Notes under the pieces: generated by a model
What the model saw: only the letters and a program-made list of their open reading frames with translations
Database searches by the model: none
Told to the model about the DNA's origin: nothing
In this document: in pieces, positions 33,280 to 45,935 of the stretch
Layout of the letters: every line of letters begins with the position of its first letter
How positions within the stretch are numbered: position 1 is the first letter of the stretch
DNA from: Ectobius pallidus
Lineage: Eukaryota; Arthropoda; Insecta; Blattodea; Ectobiidae
DNA length: 64,000 bases
Assembly (NCBI GenBank): GCA_964059195.1
Contig: CAXKWD010000011.1
Location: 8,944,366 to 9,008,365, forward strand
Direction: 5' to 3'
Position numbers and translations under genes: made by a program

Positions 33280-34170
33280 TGAAATAGGCTTCAGCATAAT
33301 GTTTTTCTTTCTACGTCATGTTTTGAGCACTTGAGCAGAAGATGATTGACAGTTCGGTCTCCTCCATTGCAGGGGCAAGTTGCATCGGGAGTTATTTGGA
33401 ATCTGTGGAATTAGGCTCTTAATCTTCTGTGTCCTTTGAGCGTGGTGGTGAGCCCCGATGTAATGGGGATTTTCAGCACTAGTCTCTATGCGATGCTTGG
33501 AAAGTACTTCTTCATTTCAGCTCTGTTTTGAGTTGCTCGCCATTCTCTTTCCCAGCTCCTGAAGCTCTCTTCATATAGTCTTCTCAGTACTCTAGTTTTG
33601 GCATCTTATTGTAAGATACTGGCTTGATACTTCTGATGGCCTGTTTGGCAAGATGGTCTGCTAAATCGTCATGCATCCTGTCATGAGCCTTAACCCAGGA
33701 GTTTGCTACTGTCCAGTGATTGCTTTTAAGGAAGCTCAGTATATGCCTGATATTTTCCATTAAGTGGTTACGATTCCTGGTGTTTTTTTAATGACTAGAA
33801 TTATTTTGCTGTCTGTATATAGAGCAAGAGTTTTAGGGAAATTTAGTTTCAGTTGCATACCTTGTATTGTTTCTAGGGCCTTCAACTGCAAGTTGTTCGG
33901 CCTAATTGTTTGAGTATATGTCATCTTATTTATGTAATTGTTGAAATATCTGATCATTGAGATACGTGTAATTCCTGAGCCAACTGCATCAGTGGATTTG
34001 CAGCCATCAGTGTATATTTCCATGGCGTATTCTTTTGCAGGGTCGATATCCTCTATGCCAGTGAAATTTGCTGGGTAAGGCCATTCCTTGAGTGGTAGCA
34101 CAGTATGAATGTTATCATCATTTTTTACTTTAAGATATTGTAAGCTTTGACTGCTGTATATTTCCACAGA
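33280..34170 (-). pseudogene. LINE C-terminus with RNase H domain
   Basis: The minus-strand open stretch (33760-34167) contains AMEIYTDGCKSTDAVGSG, LKALETIQGMQ and LALYTDSKIIL. These are the D-E-D blocks of an RNase H domain. Past the stop the sequence continues with WTVANSWVKAHD, DLADHLAKQA and, near 33350, GGDRTVNHLLLKCSK, the His-Cys tail. This organisation (RT, RNase H, zinc tail) belongs to I/R1/Jockey-related non-LTR elements. Frame breaks make it a pseudogene; the reverse transcriptase is not present upstream. Confidence 0.8.
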
Positions 34171-34279
34171 TAAGACAATAGTTGAATCTTAAGTAAAGAC
34201 CCCCAAAATCTGGGGTTGACTTATAGGACAGGTACAAAGAAAATTAGATTGCAATTTACAGCTCATCATATGGGTCCCA

Positions 34280-34680
34280 GTCTGTACCTAATGAATCAAT
34301 TTCCGCTTCATCATCAGTGTCCCATAGCAAATCGTTTTCAGTGCCGTTCCGCATTAGAAGTCCCACACGTTTTGAAGGATTTGATCACTGTTCCCACTTT
34401 CACTTTTCCCCATGATTTGATCACAAAATTACATAGCACATCAAGTGATGCAGCCTGCATAACTAGACCTTTCGTATACGAATTTTCCACTTTTCATCCA
34501 GTTATTCCATTTTTCATGCACGTGATCTTTGAATGATTTATTCAGAGAGATGTCTAAAGGTTGTAACATTGAAGTTAAACCATCCAGTATAAGAGCAATC
34601 TTAGTATTGTTTCGTGCTAAGCGTTTTTTAACATTCTCAGTTATGTCACTGCAAAACATATCCCACACCAACAAACTGTG
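34280..34680 (-). pseudogene. pogo/Tigger transposase fragment (DDE domain, C-terminal part)
   Basis: The minus-strand frame reads MLVWDMFCSDITENVKKRLA, LDGLTSMLQPLDISLNKSFK and HEKWNNWMKSG. A shifted frame adds VIKSFKTCGTSNA. These correspond to the LVWDSF, GGLTS.LQPLDVSLNKPFK and ..SFK.CGISNA blocks of pogo-type transposases, with the third catalytic Asp in the PLD motif. The N-terminal DNA-binding part and the first catalytic Asp are absent. Confidence 0.85.
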
Positions 34681-34689
34681 TTGTGTTGC

Positions 34690-37600
34690 AATCTATCTAT
34701 GCCACTCTTTCATTAACACATTTAGAACTACAGTACTTACAAACATTTGCATGTTTAAAAATATACTCAACCATTTTGTCTACAAGTAATGTATTTAATA
34801 GAAAATATACCTTTATTTTAAAGAAAAATAACATATTTTATGAATAAAATGCTGCCCAGGCAATTTTAATCTTGAAATAATAAGCTTCTGATTCTTTTCA
34901 AAACAGAACAACTGTACAAGTAATATGAATAAAAATAAATCACTTTTCTACATAAAGAATAAATGGAACAGCATGCACGTTTAAGATAGTAGCTACAGCT
35001 TAAAGTACTGAAAAATTGACTATGCTTAATCTTATTTCCCTTAGTGCATATGGCTCATATAAGGTTAATACACTGAAAAATCAGGCCTTTAAAATATGTT
35101 ATGACATTTTTCAAACTTATAACTTGTAATAATTAAGTGTATAAATTAATTATTCACAGTAACAGCTACATTTTATGTAAGAGTTTAGCGTTATCCGTCT
35201 CTCAATGGATGTTAACATTTTCATGCTCTGTTTTTCCATTTTGAAGCTAGGTAAACAGAAATCACTATCACCAAGTTTCAAGCAAAATATGTAATATATT
35301 TTGTTTATTTAGCACATTTTCAAAGTATTTTAAACCATAAGTTATTTTTTTGTAGACAAAATCATAATGCTTACATGGCCATATGACCAACATTTCATAA
35401 AATTCTGTTCAGTAGTTTTTAATAATTACAGAAACTGTTCTGAGAATATGGTTTATGGGGAAAGAGCACTATAACATTAAAAATACTCAGATGGCTGATA
35501 GCTACTTACAGCAAAGTGCAGCAGCTTGCACATAAATTTGTAATTTCAAGAATATTGACAGATATTTAAATAATTTTTGCCCTAATTTATTTCAAAAAGT
35601 TTTTGCATATTTTAAAAATTATTTGAAAAAATCAGTTTTCTAAATGTGGTAAGTTTAACACATACTGATTGTTATAAGTTAATAACTACCAAGTGTAGTC
35701 ATTATATAATATTGGTTACAATATCAAATTTATTAAGAATTTTTCCTTCTTTATTGTGTTATTGTGTTATTGAAATAACACTCATTCTTCATAATACTTC
35801 TGCTTTCTGTTTTTCTCTCCCACTGTCTCTCCTTCTATACCTCTCGCTCTCTTACAGTCTCCTCTCTCCCCTCTCTTTCTCTGTCACTCTCAGTCATACA
35901 CCCCCTTCCTTTTTCCGACGTAAATTGTTGAACCTGAAGTTATGGTTGAATAGGAGAAAAACAGCATGGATCTATATACGATTTCTCCATTGTAAAAAAA
36001 TATTCAATTAGGCCAAATGAATACAGAGCATTAATGGGTAATACAACTCTGCATTGAGCCTTATTTAAAATTTCTGTTTTCAATACAACATCGCTTTTTA
36101 ATTGTAAATGCATAGGTTTACCTTACTGTCAGTGTAATGTTTTTATTCTAGACCTCTATAAGTTAAATTTTATTTTTTATTTAAAATGTTTGCTGTAAAT
36201 TTAACTAAAAAAACTCTTCCTTTGGTTCTGTCTGGTTCACAAACTGAGTTCGCATTCAGAACAATTTACAATTTAACATACAGCCCTCGATGTTTTAATA
36301 AACTGTCCAAGATTTTGGTAATGTCTCACCATTTTTTCAATTTCTTTTCAAAGCATTTATTTTCTTTCAGAAACCCCTATTTTGCTCCTTGTAAATCTGC
36401 ACATTGTCTTGATTAGACATATTTTCTGTAAAATATCTTCATCGATTGTTATAAGTTAATTTGCTGAGTAATGATACTGCTGGTTGTGTTCCTCTGCATA
36501 TAGGCAACACAGGAAACATGATTCACTATGCATTATGCATTCTAGAATTCTTAACTGTGATTGAACATGAAAATTTGTGCCTCCATCCATCCATCCATTG
36601 GGATTATTTTTATTCTTTTTTGTCTTTTTTATACATTTGTTTTAATGGTACTGTTAGGTGTTTTTTGTAACTGTAAAATTGCAAGATTATATGGTAATGA
36701 CTATAAGCCAAGTCAAATTCCACCACTGTTTCCTCTCACTCCAATGCAATGTGAAAATGAGCCACTCCCAAACTATCTTCCTTCTTATTATCAATAATCC
36801 TGATTTAAAATATAGCTTAGAAGTCATAAATGACATGCTATAATCTTTGTGTCCTGTATGGTGCTAACCTGAAACATGACCTCAGCATGGCATCCTGCTG
36901 TGTAGTGCTAAGCCAATATGAAGTTTTTTCCCCGCTCCCATAAAAATACTGATTGTATTTGTTGTGGAGAATTACCTGTGGTGCAGTTTACATGGGAGTT
37001 GTCTTCTAACTTTTAATTTTCATTACTAGTATCACTCTCTATTTCACACTCATCGGAATCATCAAAATAGTCATGATTTTCACTTTTGCCTTCCTCTTTA
37101 TCCAGGCCACATTATTGCTGTTGCAGACAGACTTCAAAATTTCTGTCAGCAACACATACTTGCCTGCTCATTGAAGAACAATGCATATTATAACTGAAAA
37201 AGAACTGGAAAATTTGCAAGTTGTTAAACATGTGTCGTATAAGAAACAAAGGATAATTGGTAATAAAGATTGTGTTATGATTTATGAAGTAGGAAAGCAT
37301 GGACAACAAATACTCTGAAATAAAGATCTTAATAATTAGGAACATGCAGTTTGTAGGACTTATCTCATTATTATACACTAACACAAAACATGTGGTATGT
37401 CAGACCCTTGAAGTTGTTACCCAATTTTAGACAATGGTCTGTCACAGAAAGCTGTTACCTTCCAACTAAGTTTTGTCTATTGTTTGTGCATGGAAGAGAT
37501 TAAGGGGAATGTATTGGAGAGGGTAGACTTCAGTTATTGTATAGTGTTACCACAATACCACTTTGAAATTGTTGATGGGTCTTTCTTGAGGGGGGGGGCC

Positions 37601-38660
37601 TCCACTACCACCGAAGCCCTTGACAATAGGCCATGCTTCGGTCCCAGCAACTTTTCAGTGCATTTCTATTGCTCCATTTTCCCTTGTATGTTCTGAATCA
37701 ACGGGGAAACGTGTGTGGAGCTGGCTGTTTAGTTCAGCACTAAAAGAACTATGTATTTTCAGTATGTTCAGTCATCTGTCTTGTGGGAGTCGTGTCTCCG
37801 ATCCGGTATTCACCTGATAGAGTGAGGGAAACCTCACTTGGATTGTCTGCTGATAGGTCTGTGAGACCTATGTTTCAGGATAAGGGTTAAATACATATTG
37901 TATTTTCTTCTCCCCACTGAATAGACTTATGTGATACAGGTTGAGTGATCGCATGAAAGCCTCCACATGTTGATGTAAGATTCATTTATGTATGGAAGCT
38001 AGAAGACAATTTGTATCACAGTTTTCTAGTGTACATACTCCAAATTGTGATTCTGTGCAATTTTTAAGCAGATTTAGGGAAACTGAATCTATTTTCAATT
38101 AGAAAGAAAAGGTAAAAATATGTGTTACTTAGAAGAAACTAGACAGAAATGGTGAATGATTAGAACATCCCCCCCCCTCCATCAGCTTGTAAAAAGGCTT
38201 GCTTACCAAGGAGAAACCATACGAGGCAACTGTTGTGCACCTGGTCATGAGATACCGGTATGGGTCAAGTTTTGTAATTGGAGTTTGCTCAACATTAATA
38301 ATGGAGTAATGATCCGTGCTTAATATTCTTATCTGACGAAGGTATTGGAGTGCATATATGTTTTTTATTTATAAGTTTATATGAAAAATAATATGTATGC
38401 AACCAAGCCCACATGTAAGATGAATAGAAGAAGAATATCAGGCAAGAATTTAATTCAGTTTTGGAAGATGAACTGATATGTGTGAACAAAAATTTCCTAA
38501 CAAGATGCCATTAATGTGTGGATGTAGGGGGACATTTCCAATGTCTGTAACAAGGTGTGAGATTGTTTTCATTGTTCTGTAGAATTTGGTTAATTTGGAA
38601 TATTGCATAAATTAAAGAAATATTATTTCTCATCTAAATTCCCATGTAAATCTATATTGA
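34690..38660. other. No gene seen over about 4 kb
   Basis: AT-rich intergenic DNA. Small items: a CT-rich tract at 35812-35900, CATCC repeats at 36584-36599, a G9 run at 37591-37599 and a C8 run near 38169. Open frames up to 121 residues are low-complexity (Leu/Ser/Tyr-rich) and I recognise no domain. A diffuse, very old repeat may lie at 37560-37880. Confidence 0.5.
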
Positions 38661-38667
38661 AAAATTA

Positions 38668-39455
38668 CGAACTATTACAGTACAGGTTTCTGCCTTCTCT
38701 GTTTGTGTCAGACTATTACAGTACAGGATTCTATCTTCTCTGTTTGTGTCAGACTATTACAGTCCAGGTATCTGCTTTCCCGGTTTATGTTAGACTATTA
38801 TTATACTAGTTTCTTCCTTCTATGTTTGTGTCAGACTATTACAGTACAAGATTCTTCCTTCTATGTTTGTGTCAGACTATTACAGTACAGGATTCTACCT
38901 TCTCTGTTTGTGTCAGACTATTACAGTCCAGGTATCTGCTTTCTCTGTTTGTGTTGGACTATTATTGTGCAAGTTTCTGCCTTTTCTTTGTGTGTCAGAC
39001 TATTACAGTACAGATTTCTGCTTTCTTTGTTTGTGTTGGATTACTACAGTACAGGTTTTTATCTTCTCTGTTTATGTCACACTAGTACAGTACAGGTTTC
39101 TGCTTTTTCTGTTTGTATCAGACAATTGCAGTACAGGTTTCTGCCTTCTCTGTTTGTGTTGGACTATTGCAGTACAGGTTTCTACATTCTCTGTTTGTGT
39201 CAGACTATTACAGTCCAGGTGTCTGCTTTCTCTTTTTATGTTAGACTATTATTGTACAAGTTTCTTCCTTCTATGTTTGTGTCAGACTATTACAGTACAA
39301 GATTCTACCCTATCTATTTGTGTCACACTATTACAGTCCAGGTATCTGCTTTCTCTGTTTGTGTTGGACTATTATTGTACAAGTTTCTGCCTTTTGTCAG
39401 ACTATTTCGTTACAAATTTCTGCTTTCTCTGTTTGTGTCATACTATTGCTTCTTG
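38668..39455 (+). repeat. Minisatellite, 41-bp unit, about 19 copies
   Basis: The unit is GACTATTACAGTACAGGTTT followed by CTGCCTTCTCTGTTTGTGTCA, with substitutions (PyTGTGTTGGA, ATTGTACAAG variants). Because 41 is not a multiple of three and the unit has no stop in any plus frame, all three frames stay open. That produces apparent proteins of 259, 199 and 87 residues (FLLSLFVSDYYSTGFYLL-like). They are artefacts of the repeat. Confidence 0.95.
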
Positions 39456-39809
39456 CACCTGAGTGTTAGTCAGAGAAGATAGTTGTTTGAAGACAGTTAT
39501 AATGCTTCTAAGTCATGTGAGTGACATGGAGAGAGAATGGCTCCTTGGATGATTACATTTTATTGATTAAAAATTATAATTGTTCCCATTTGGTTATAGA
39601 AAATAGAGTTGGACGAAGTTGGTGTTGAATTTTGGGATATCTACTTTAGGGTTCTTCTTTTGAATAGAAAGTTGATTATCTTAAATAATCTGCCTAAGTA
39701 CTTGTACATGTGTCTTCTTGTTGATTTTATGTGTAAAACTATGCTAAAAATACCAAACATATTACATTGCAATAATAAGTCAAATTTTACAATTTTATCG
39801 TGCAATGTA

Positions 39810-40327
39810 CCATATTTTTTGGACCATAAGATGCACTTTTTTACCTTGAAAACACAGTCTTGAAAGTTGGGTGCAAATGGTCAGAAGTAAATTAAAAAAA
39901 AAAAAAAAAAATTAAATTGCAGTAAATTTTGCTGTAATACCATATTTATAAAGGAGATGTAAGGATAAATTAGTTGTAAATTTTGGCATAGGTTGTATGT
40001 CGGTGCACGTATCACAATCGGTAAAATGAGGGTAGCGGGAAGCCAGGTACACAAGGTGAAAAAGAAAGGAATGCTGGGTTCTTTCATATGAAAGTAGTTG
40101 TCTGTGGGGTGGACTAAATGAAGGCAATGACCTTTAAAAAGCCTGACATTGAGGACTGAAAGCAATTTGCACTGAATCCATTGTAGGAAGTCATGATTTG
40201 TGTATGCAATGTAAGTGTGTGTCTTTAACATTTTCATTTAGAATCAGTCATTTTTTCCCTTAAATTTCCATCCTAAAACCAAGTTGTGTCTTATGGTCTG
40301 GAGCATCTCATAGTCCGAAAAATATGG
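39810..40327. mobile_element. pogo-like MITE, 518 bp, TA target site
   Basis: Ends CCATATTTTTTGGACCATAA (left) and the complement of CTCATAGTCCGAAAAATATG (right), flanked by TA. CC.TATTTTTCGGACCATAAGACGCAC termini recur at 53810-53893 and 63770-63845, so this is one family. Non-coding, with an A-run at 39894-39910. Confidence 0.85.
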
Positions 40328-40329
40328 TA

Positions 40330-41167
40330 TATATTTTGTATGTACATATGAAAAGAGTTGATCGTGTTATTTGAACACAGTTATATCTTGCTGTAACACT
40401 CAGCTGAACAGAATCCCACCTTTTTGTTAATCTCTGCAAGAGTACTTCATGCCAATCAAGAATTGAACCTTATTCCTATAGTTATGCTGCTACTTCCATA
40501 CTTAAAAGTATCAAGATGGAATATGTTTCAGTATGTTGAGAGTCTTGATTGCTCTTTGCAGTGAGTACCAGTAGCTATGTAAATGCAAAACCCTACAGTT
40601 TATTCCTTGTGAACAGAATTCCCAACATATATTGGTGGTATAATAAATATGTAAAGACCTATACTAAACACAAATCAACTCTGAACACATGATAAGCCAA
40701 TAGAATGTTATGCAATGTGCGGCATTGACGACTCAGCAGTGTGCAGCTGTCTCTGTCTAACAGACAGAGAAGGGAGATGCATGCCTACTCAGTAAGAGGA
40801 ACAAGCAAGTGTTGTTTTAAGGTATTTCATTATTTTTAAATAAGCCATTTTCTCCTCAATGAGCGTCGTACAGATATGGGATTGGGATACTCGGCTTCCA
40901 AATAAACACAGCTTTCCAATGGTGATTTCAGAAAAGACCTATATGTAATAGATTTTGAGCACGCAAACTAATAATTGAAGTACATATCTTTAGCGAGGCA
41001 ACACGGTCCGTTAACTGTAAACACCGCAACAACCTCATTCGCTTTGTCACTCGTCACGTGATTCTGCCTGCTCCGCCTCAAGTTCAGAGTTGTTCTGTGT
41101 TTACTCTAGCAGGATATCTATCATTAAGAATTTTATATAAGTACATTTTAAACATCTTACAGTTAAA
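40330..41167. other. No gene seen
   Basis: Non-coding DNA; the only feature noticed is a small palindrome, TCTCTGTCTAACAGACAGAGA, near 40750. Confidence 0.5.
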
Positions 41168-41171
41168 TTAA

Positions 41172-43636
41172 ACCCTTTCAGGTACGTACATAACCAAATT
41201 GCATATCTACATGCATAATTGTGTGGATGTATGTAGTCATTTTAAAGTATGTATTATGTGTGACTTGTTTTTTATAATATATTATGAAATGCTAGAAAAA
41301 AACTGGGAAGATTATGTCCCTATGTACCAGGCTCTTAAAAACTGAAAACTATATTTTAAGTCAGTGTTCAACAAGTTGCATTTAGAGCTCCACAAACTCC
41401 AATACTTGGTACTTAATTGCTATATTTGTGCTATTTAATTTAGAAAAATTATTCCAGTTGAGTATGTTCCTGTATTTGATAGTTGATCTTAATTCAGGCA
41501 TTTGGAGAATTCTGCTTTACATGAATAAGTTTGATGAATTTATTTTGCTATGTTGCTTTCATTATTATTTCTTGTTGAATTCATGAAACATTTTCTGGTT
41601 GATTTTAAACTGAGTTGAAGGCCACACTTCTCACAAATGTTGTTGATATGACTCTTAGTGTGATTTGAAGCACAACAAACGCATTTCTTTCACAAATCTG
41701 TTTTCATTGCTCTAGACTTAGGGTTACAGTTTGACTGAAATCTTCATTGTTTTTTTACGGCTATGGAAAGAGACCTATGCTTGCATGAATGGCTGCTGAT
41801 CAGACTTTGTGCAACATTCTGTCTAAATTCCAAGGAAGACACGTAGAATTCATTCCCACTTGAGCTGATAATTCCAAATATATTATTTATGCATTATTTA
41901 TCAGTGTCAGTGTCAATGAGATCTGATCCATGGGATCAATTCCTCCCAATCTTCTTCATCATCAGTGGACACTGAATACATAACATAATTTATTGCATCT
42001 TTATTGCATCTTTCAGTCAAGAGGGTACATTGTATCCTCGGACATCAGAATTGTCAAAGTACAAATCTAACTTATACAAATAATTTTACATATTTACAAT
42101 TACAAAAATGTAGAACAATTACAAAAACTTAAAAGGAATAAATATACATAAATTAAAAATACAAAATGGACCTAACTAACCTACAACAAACAATATCACA
42201 TATTTACAAAGCAAAAAAATAAGAAATACATAGATATGATAAATAATTAACAACCCTTAACAAAAAAATTTACATATTTACTAGTAAAAAATGAAGAACA
42301 AATACAAATCATTATCACTTAGTAATATATTATCAATCTGTATTTGAAAAGGGGTAATAACATAGGTTTATTTCATCTTCATACAACAGGGACTTTGGTT
42401 ACATTTCTGTTTTACCAATCAGTCCCTTGATTACTAAACAAACATTCTATAACTATTTCTCTCTATTACTTAAAACAACACCCAAGTATGCTATATATTA
42501 TTTCCTACTTCACTTGAATTTCTACTGCTACTATCTTCTATTTTATTCAACCATTTGCTTTTAACTGCAATTAAAAATTTCCTCATTCTTTTCAATAAAT
42601 CCCTATTTTTTGTTATGCAAAGCTTCTTATATGCTACCCCTTTATTAATTTTTAGTAATTTATCACCAATTAAATTTACCCCCCACCTCTCATTTTCCTT
42701 ACATTCTAAGATTATATGTTTTGCATCCTCTTCCTCGTTACATAATGGGCATATTCCCCTAGGTACCGATCCTCTCAAGTTTTTCAGTCTCCAGATTCCT
42801 AGTCTCCACCAGGTCAAACTGGATCTTTCCTCCCGATTACATGAAAATAGATAAGCTTCCATGCCCCAATCCGATTTCATCTCTGCATAACATTGTAGTG
42901 ATTTAAAATTTATCATTTCTGAAAACATTTCCTGCCTAAGTGGACACTGAATACTGTTTTCTCATTGGAGCCCTGAATTTACTTTATTGTTGTTGTTGGT
43001 ACCGGGAATATGAAATTGCTTAGGAGGTACACTGGCTTGTTATCCAATCACTTCAATTTAGTCAGGCCATTGCTGCCAAGACACGTTTATCACCCCTTTT
43101 CATATTATTTTTAGTCATAATTATGTTTGGGATTGATACATACAGTTGCAGAGGATCTGACATTTCTTATGTATATTTAGAATTATTAATATTAAGGTCC
43201 GTAATTTCATAAGATAGGCTGACAGAATTCTCCAATCATGTTTGTTACAAAATATTTCCCCTTAGCCATGTTTTAGTGCATATTGTATACATATTGCAAA
43301 TGGAGGTGGACAAAGTACTGTTATGGTACTTTGAGAGATATACTTCCCAAGGAATAAAAGTCGCTATAAACTTCATAAAATTCAATATATGTTTCAAATA
43401 AATATTCTAAAGAAAGCCAGAGAACTGCACATATATGAAACTGTATGCCTGAATTAACCACTATACTATCTTCCAAAACAAACATTTATAGTCATTGTTG
43501 CAAAAACAAATTATAAAATTAAGAAAACGAGTATAATTTATGCTAACAATACATTTAAATCAACAATTTTGAATCTTGATAGGATCTATAAAGAGTTCTA
43601 TAGAATGGACAAATATATCCCATGTACGGGAAAGGG
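41172..43636 (-). mobile_element. piggyBac-like element, internally deleted, split by a LINE
   Basis: TTAA flanks both ends (41168-41171, 43637-43640). The termini are ACCCTTTCAGGTACGTAC at the left and the complement of GTACGGGAAAGGG at the right, matching the CCCTTT start and TTAA target of piggyBac elements. Minus-strand text includes VSTDDEEDWEELIPWI, like an acidic piggyBac N-terminus, soon followed by KKCVCCASNHTKSHINNICE and KCGLQL, like its cysteine-rich C-terminus. The catalytic middle seems deleted. Removing the LINE at 41980-42938 and one copy of its 16-bp target leaves about 1.5 kb. Confidence 0.7.
41980..42938 (-). mobile_element. 5'-truncated LINE, copy 2, with 16-bp target-site duplication
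   Basis: AGTGGACACTGAATAC at 41964-41979 and 42939-42954 brackets it. The minus strand encodes the same C-terminal tail as the copy at 21471 (SLTWWRLGIWRLKNLRGSVP, CPLCNEEEDAKHIILECKE), open for 145 residues. It carries about 380 bases of extra A-rich 3' sequence beyond the point where copy 1 ends, so the two copies have different 3' termini. Confidence 0.9.
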
Positions 43637-43640
43637 TTAA

Positions 43641-44294
43641 TGTCAAATTTTCTCTTTTAGAAACTTAAAGTGATTGAAAGAGATTTTTGTGGAACTTGTT
43701 TCCATTTCTGATTTGTCTAGTGTGAATTTTTGGTGATGATTGTTTAGAAACACTAACCAGATTTTATTTATCAGTATTAAATTAATTAAAATGCTTTACA
43801 TGTTTGGTTTGGAATGTTGCAAATGAAAATGTTATAACTTCCTTGTAAAAATATATTTTTTTGTTTCATAATTTTATATCTAGCATTTTAATGTTACAGC
43901 TATAGTAATGAATCTAGTACCGGTATGCTGTTATGTACCATTTAATAATAATACATGATTTTCTATAATTTCCACTCGTTCTGTGACAGAGAATAGTTTT
44001 GTGAAGTGACCACTACCATGTCTCACATACCTGCTATGACACACATAATCACCGTGCTCCTTATATTCCTTGCATACCTGCATTGCCACACAAAATCACT
44101 GTGTTAGTTATATTCACATAAAAAGTGAGAATTCTTAAAATAGTTTGCCACTTTGCTTCAAAGTTAGTAGGCAAATTGCAACAGTTGGTAGCATGCCTTG
44201 AAGATACAAACCCCTACATTTTCATAAATCTCTAGATCCCTAATTTTGACTGTCCTTGAAAATGGTCCTCGGAATGTTTAAATTTTTTGCATAA
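43641..44294. other. No gene seen
   Basis: AT-rich non-coding DNA between the piggyBac-like element and a SINE; a partial direct repeat of TCACATACCTGC/TTGCATACCTGC occurs near 44023-44084. Confidence 0.5.
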
Positions 44295-44309
44295 TAGTTG
44301 TCATATGGT

Positions 44310-44590
44310 GGGGGTATGCCATAGCATAGTGGTTGAGGTGCTGCGCTACAAAACGGAAGGTCACGAGTTTGATTCCCGATGAGGTCGGAGTTTTTCAATT
44401 GGCACTATGGCCCTGGGGTCGACTCAGCCTCTAACAGAAATGAGTACCAGGAGCAATCCTGGGGGTAAAGGTGGCCGGTGCATAAGGCTGACAACCTTAC
44501 CACCTTCATGTGCCAAATGTCCAAAATCTAGGAGCCTCACCCTCCTGGAACCCTCTGGGCCTCCTTGGCCTGTAAAGGGTTCACTTTAGT
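44310..44590 (+). mobile_element. tRNA-derived SINE, family 1, with 15-bp target-site duplication
   Basis: TAGTTGTCATATGGT occurs at 44295-44309 and 44591-44605. The head has the A-box-like ATAGCATAGTGGTTGAGG and B box CGAGTTTGATTCCCG. The body matches 11535-11831 (GATGAGGTCGGAGTTTTTC, TGAGTACCAGGAGCAATCC). The near-perfect duplication marks a fairly recent insertion. Confidence 0.93.
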
Positions 44591-44605
44591 TAGTTGTCAT
44601 ATGGT

Positions 44606-45495
44606 CACAGTAAGACAACTGTTATGTTGATTGTTTAGGATTGTAACAACTTTTGCTTCAGTTTCAGGAAGACATTTTTCTTAGCGCTCTGAATGATATC
44701 TTTTTTTGTTACATGACGCTAAGTCTGCAGACATATGGGATAACAAGCTACATAAATTGCTAAATTCTCTTTTCTACCTAGTTATTATAGGCAAATAACA
44801 TGATTAATAGTAATCATAACCTTTCAGTTTTATCTCTCTGAAGAGGTGGATATATATGTATATCTTGGTTTGATTGCCACCTAGGATGTAAGTTTATATA
44901 AGTACAGCAGAAGTTTTTTTTTTATGTTGACTATTTTAATAAGTGTTTTAAGGGTATGTTTAGGTCAAAACTTACATAATTAAAAAAAAGTGCTTTAAAA
45001 TATTATCTGACATGTCTAGAATACATTGCATAACAATTTGTGCATATTTGTGCCCTTATCAGATGTTGAGATGCCATTCTTAAAGATCCTGCACTCCTTT
45101 TTGCTGCTTATGAAAGTCTCCCTGCCCTGCAATTACTAATTCACTAATATGGTTTATGTAGACACAGAATTAAAAAAGAATAATGCATAACCCATGCTGA
45201 CAAAAGTAAAAGATGTAAAGGGTGTAAAGGGCAACAGCTTAGAAGAAAAATCTTACGGAATTCTTAAAGCGAGATTCTTGAAATGCATACTACACTTTGA
45301 TTGCTCTTTCCTGTTACTTTCATTTTTTTTACAACATTGTCAGACTAAAATTGATGAATCTTCTTAACTGTTAACCTTTTACACGATGAATTTCTTTGCA
45401 ACTTAAGTAGGTGGCTGTCATCACATAATTTATTTTGGAGTGAAGTTTAAAATGTATATAATGTATTTTTGATATGTGGAGATGAAGTACCGGTG
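44606..45495. other. No gene seen
   Basis: AT-rich non-coding DNA without recognised elements. Confidence 0.5.
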
Positions 45496-45499
45496 TGTT

Positions 45500-45935
45500 G
45501 TTTTTGATCCACCAGTGTAAGGTGTCTACGTTGCATTAGTTTTAAATTGAAATTGGATTTTATCATTGTCAAAGATTATGATGTTGGTCTCATCAGTGTA
45601 AAGGATGTTTTTGGTGAACGGTAACTCTGAGGGGAGGTCATTGATATAAACAAGAAGGAGAAGTGGTCGCAACAGGGAATCCTGTGGCTTAATTGCTGTG
45701 ATTTAACTTCTGAAAGTTACATTTATCAGAGCCTATTTGAACCATTTGTTACTTATTGCTAAGATAGGAGAACCAGGTAATGTGAATACCTCTAATTCCA
45801 TAATTCTCTAACTTTTGCAGAAGGATGCTATGATTAACAACGTCAAGTGTACCGGTGTGTGTTTGTTTGGTCTAGGAAAATGCCTTTTCAAGAATTTTTT
45901 ATGTAGATGGTAAGAAAGCGATTCTTCTCATAGCA
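45500..45935 (-). pseudogene. LINE reverse-transcriptase fragment (palm)
   Basis: The minus strand reads LDVVNHSILLQKLENYGIRG, then WFSYLSNK, and after a stop LLLLVYINDLPSELPFTKN followed by LYTDETNIIIF. These match the FD.V.H..LL.KL..YGI, GP.LFL.YINDLP and FADD segments, but the catalytic YADD is now YTDE and stops interrupt it. The family resembles the fragment at 3860-4237. Confidence 0.75.

Noticed and set aside
38703..39482. 259-residue open frame (longest plus-strand frame nearby), seemingly a repetitive membrane protein
   Set aside because: It is one of three simultaneously open frames across a 41-bp minisatellite; no start context, splice evidence or domain.
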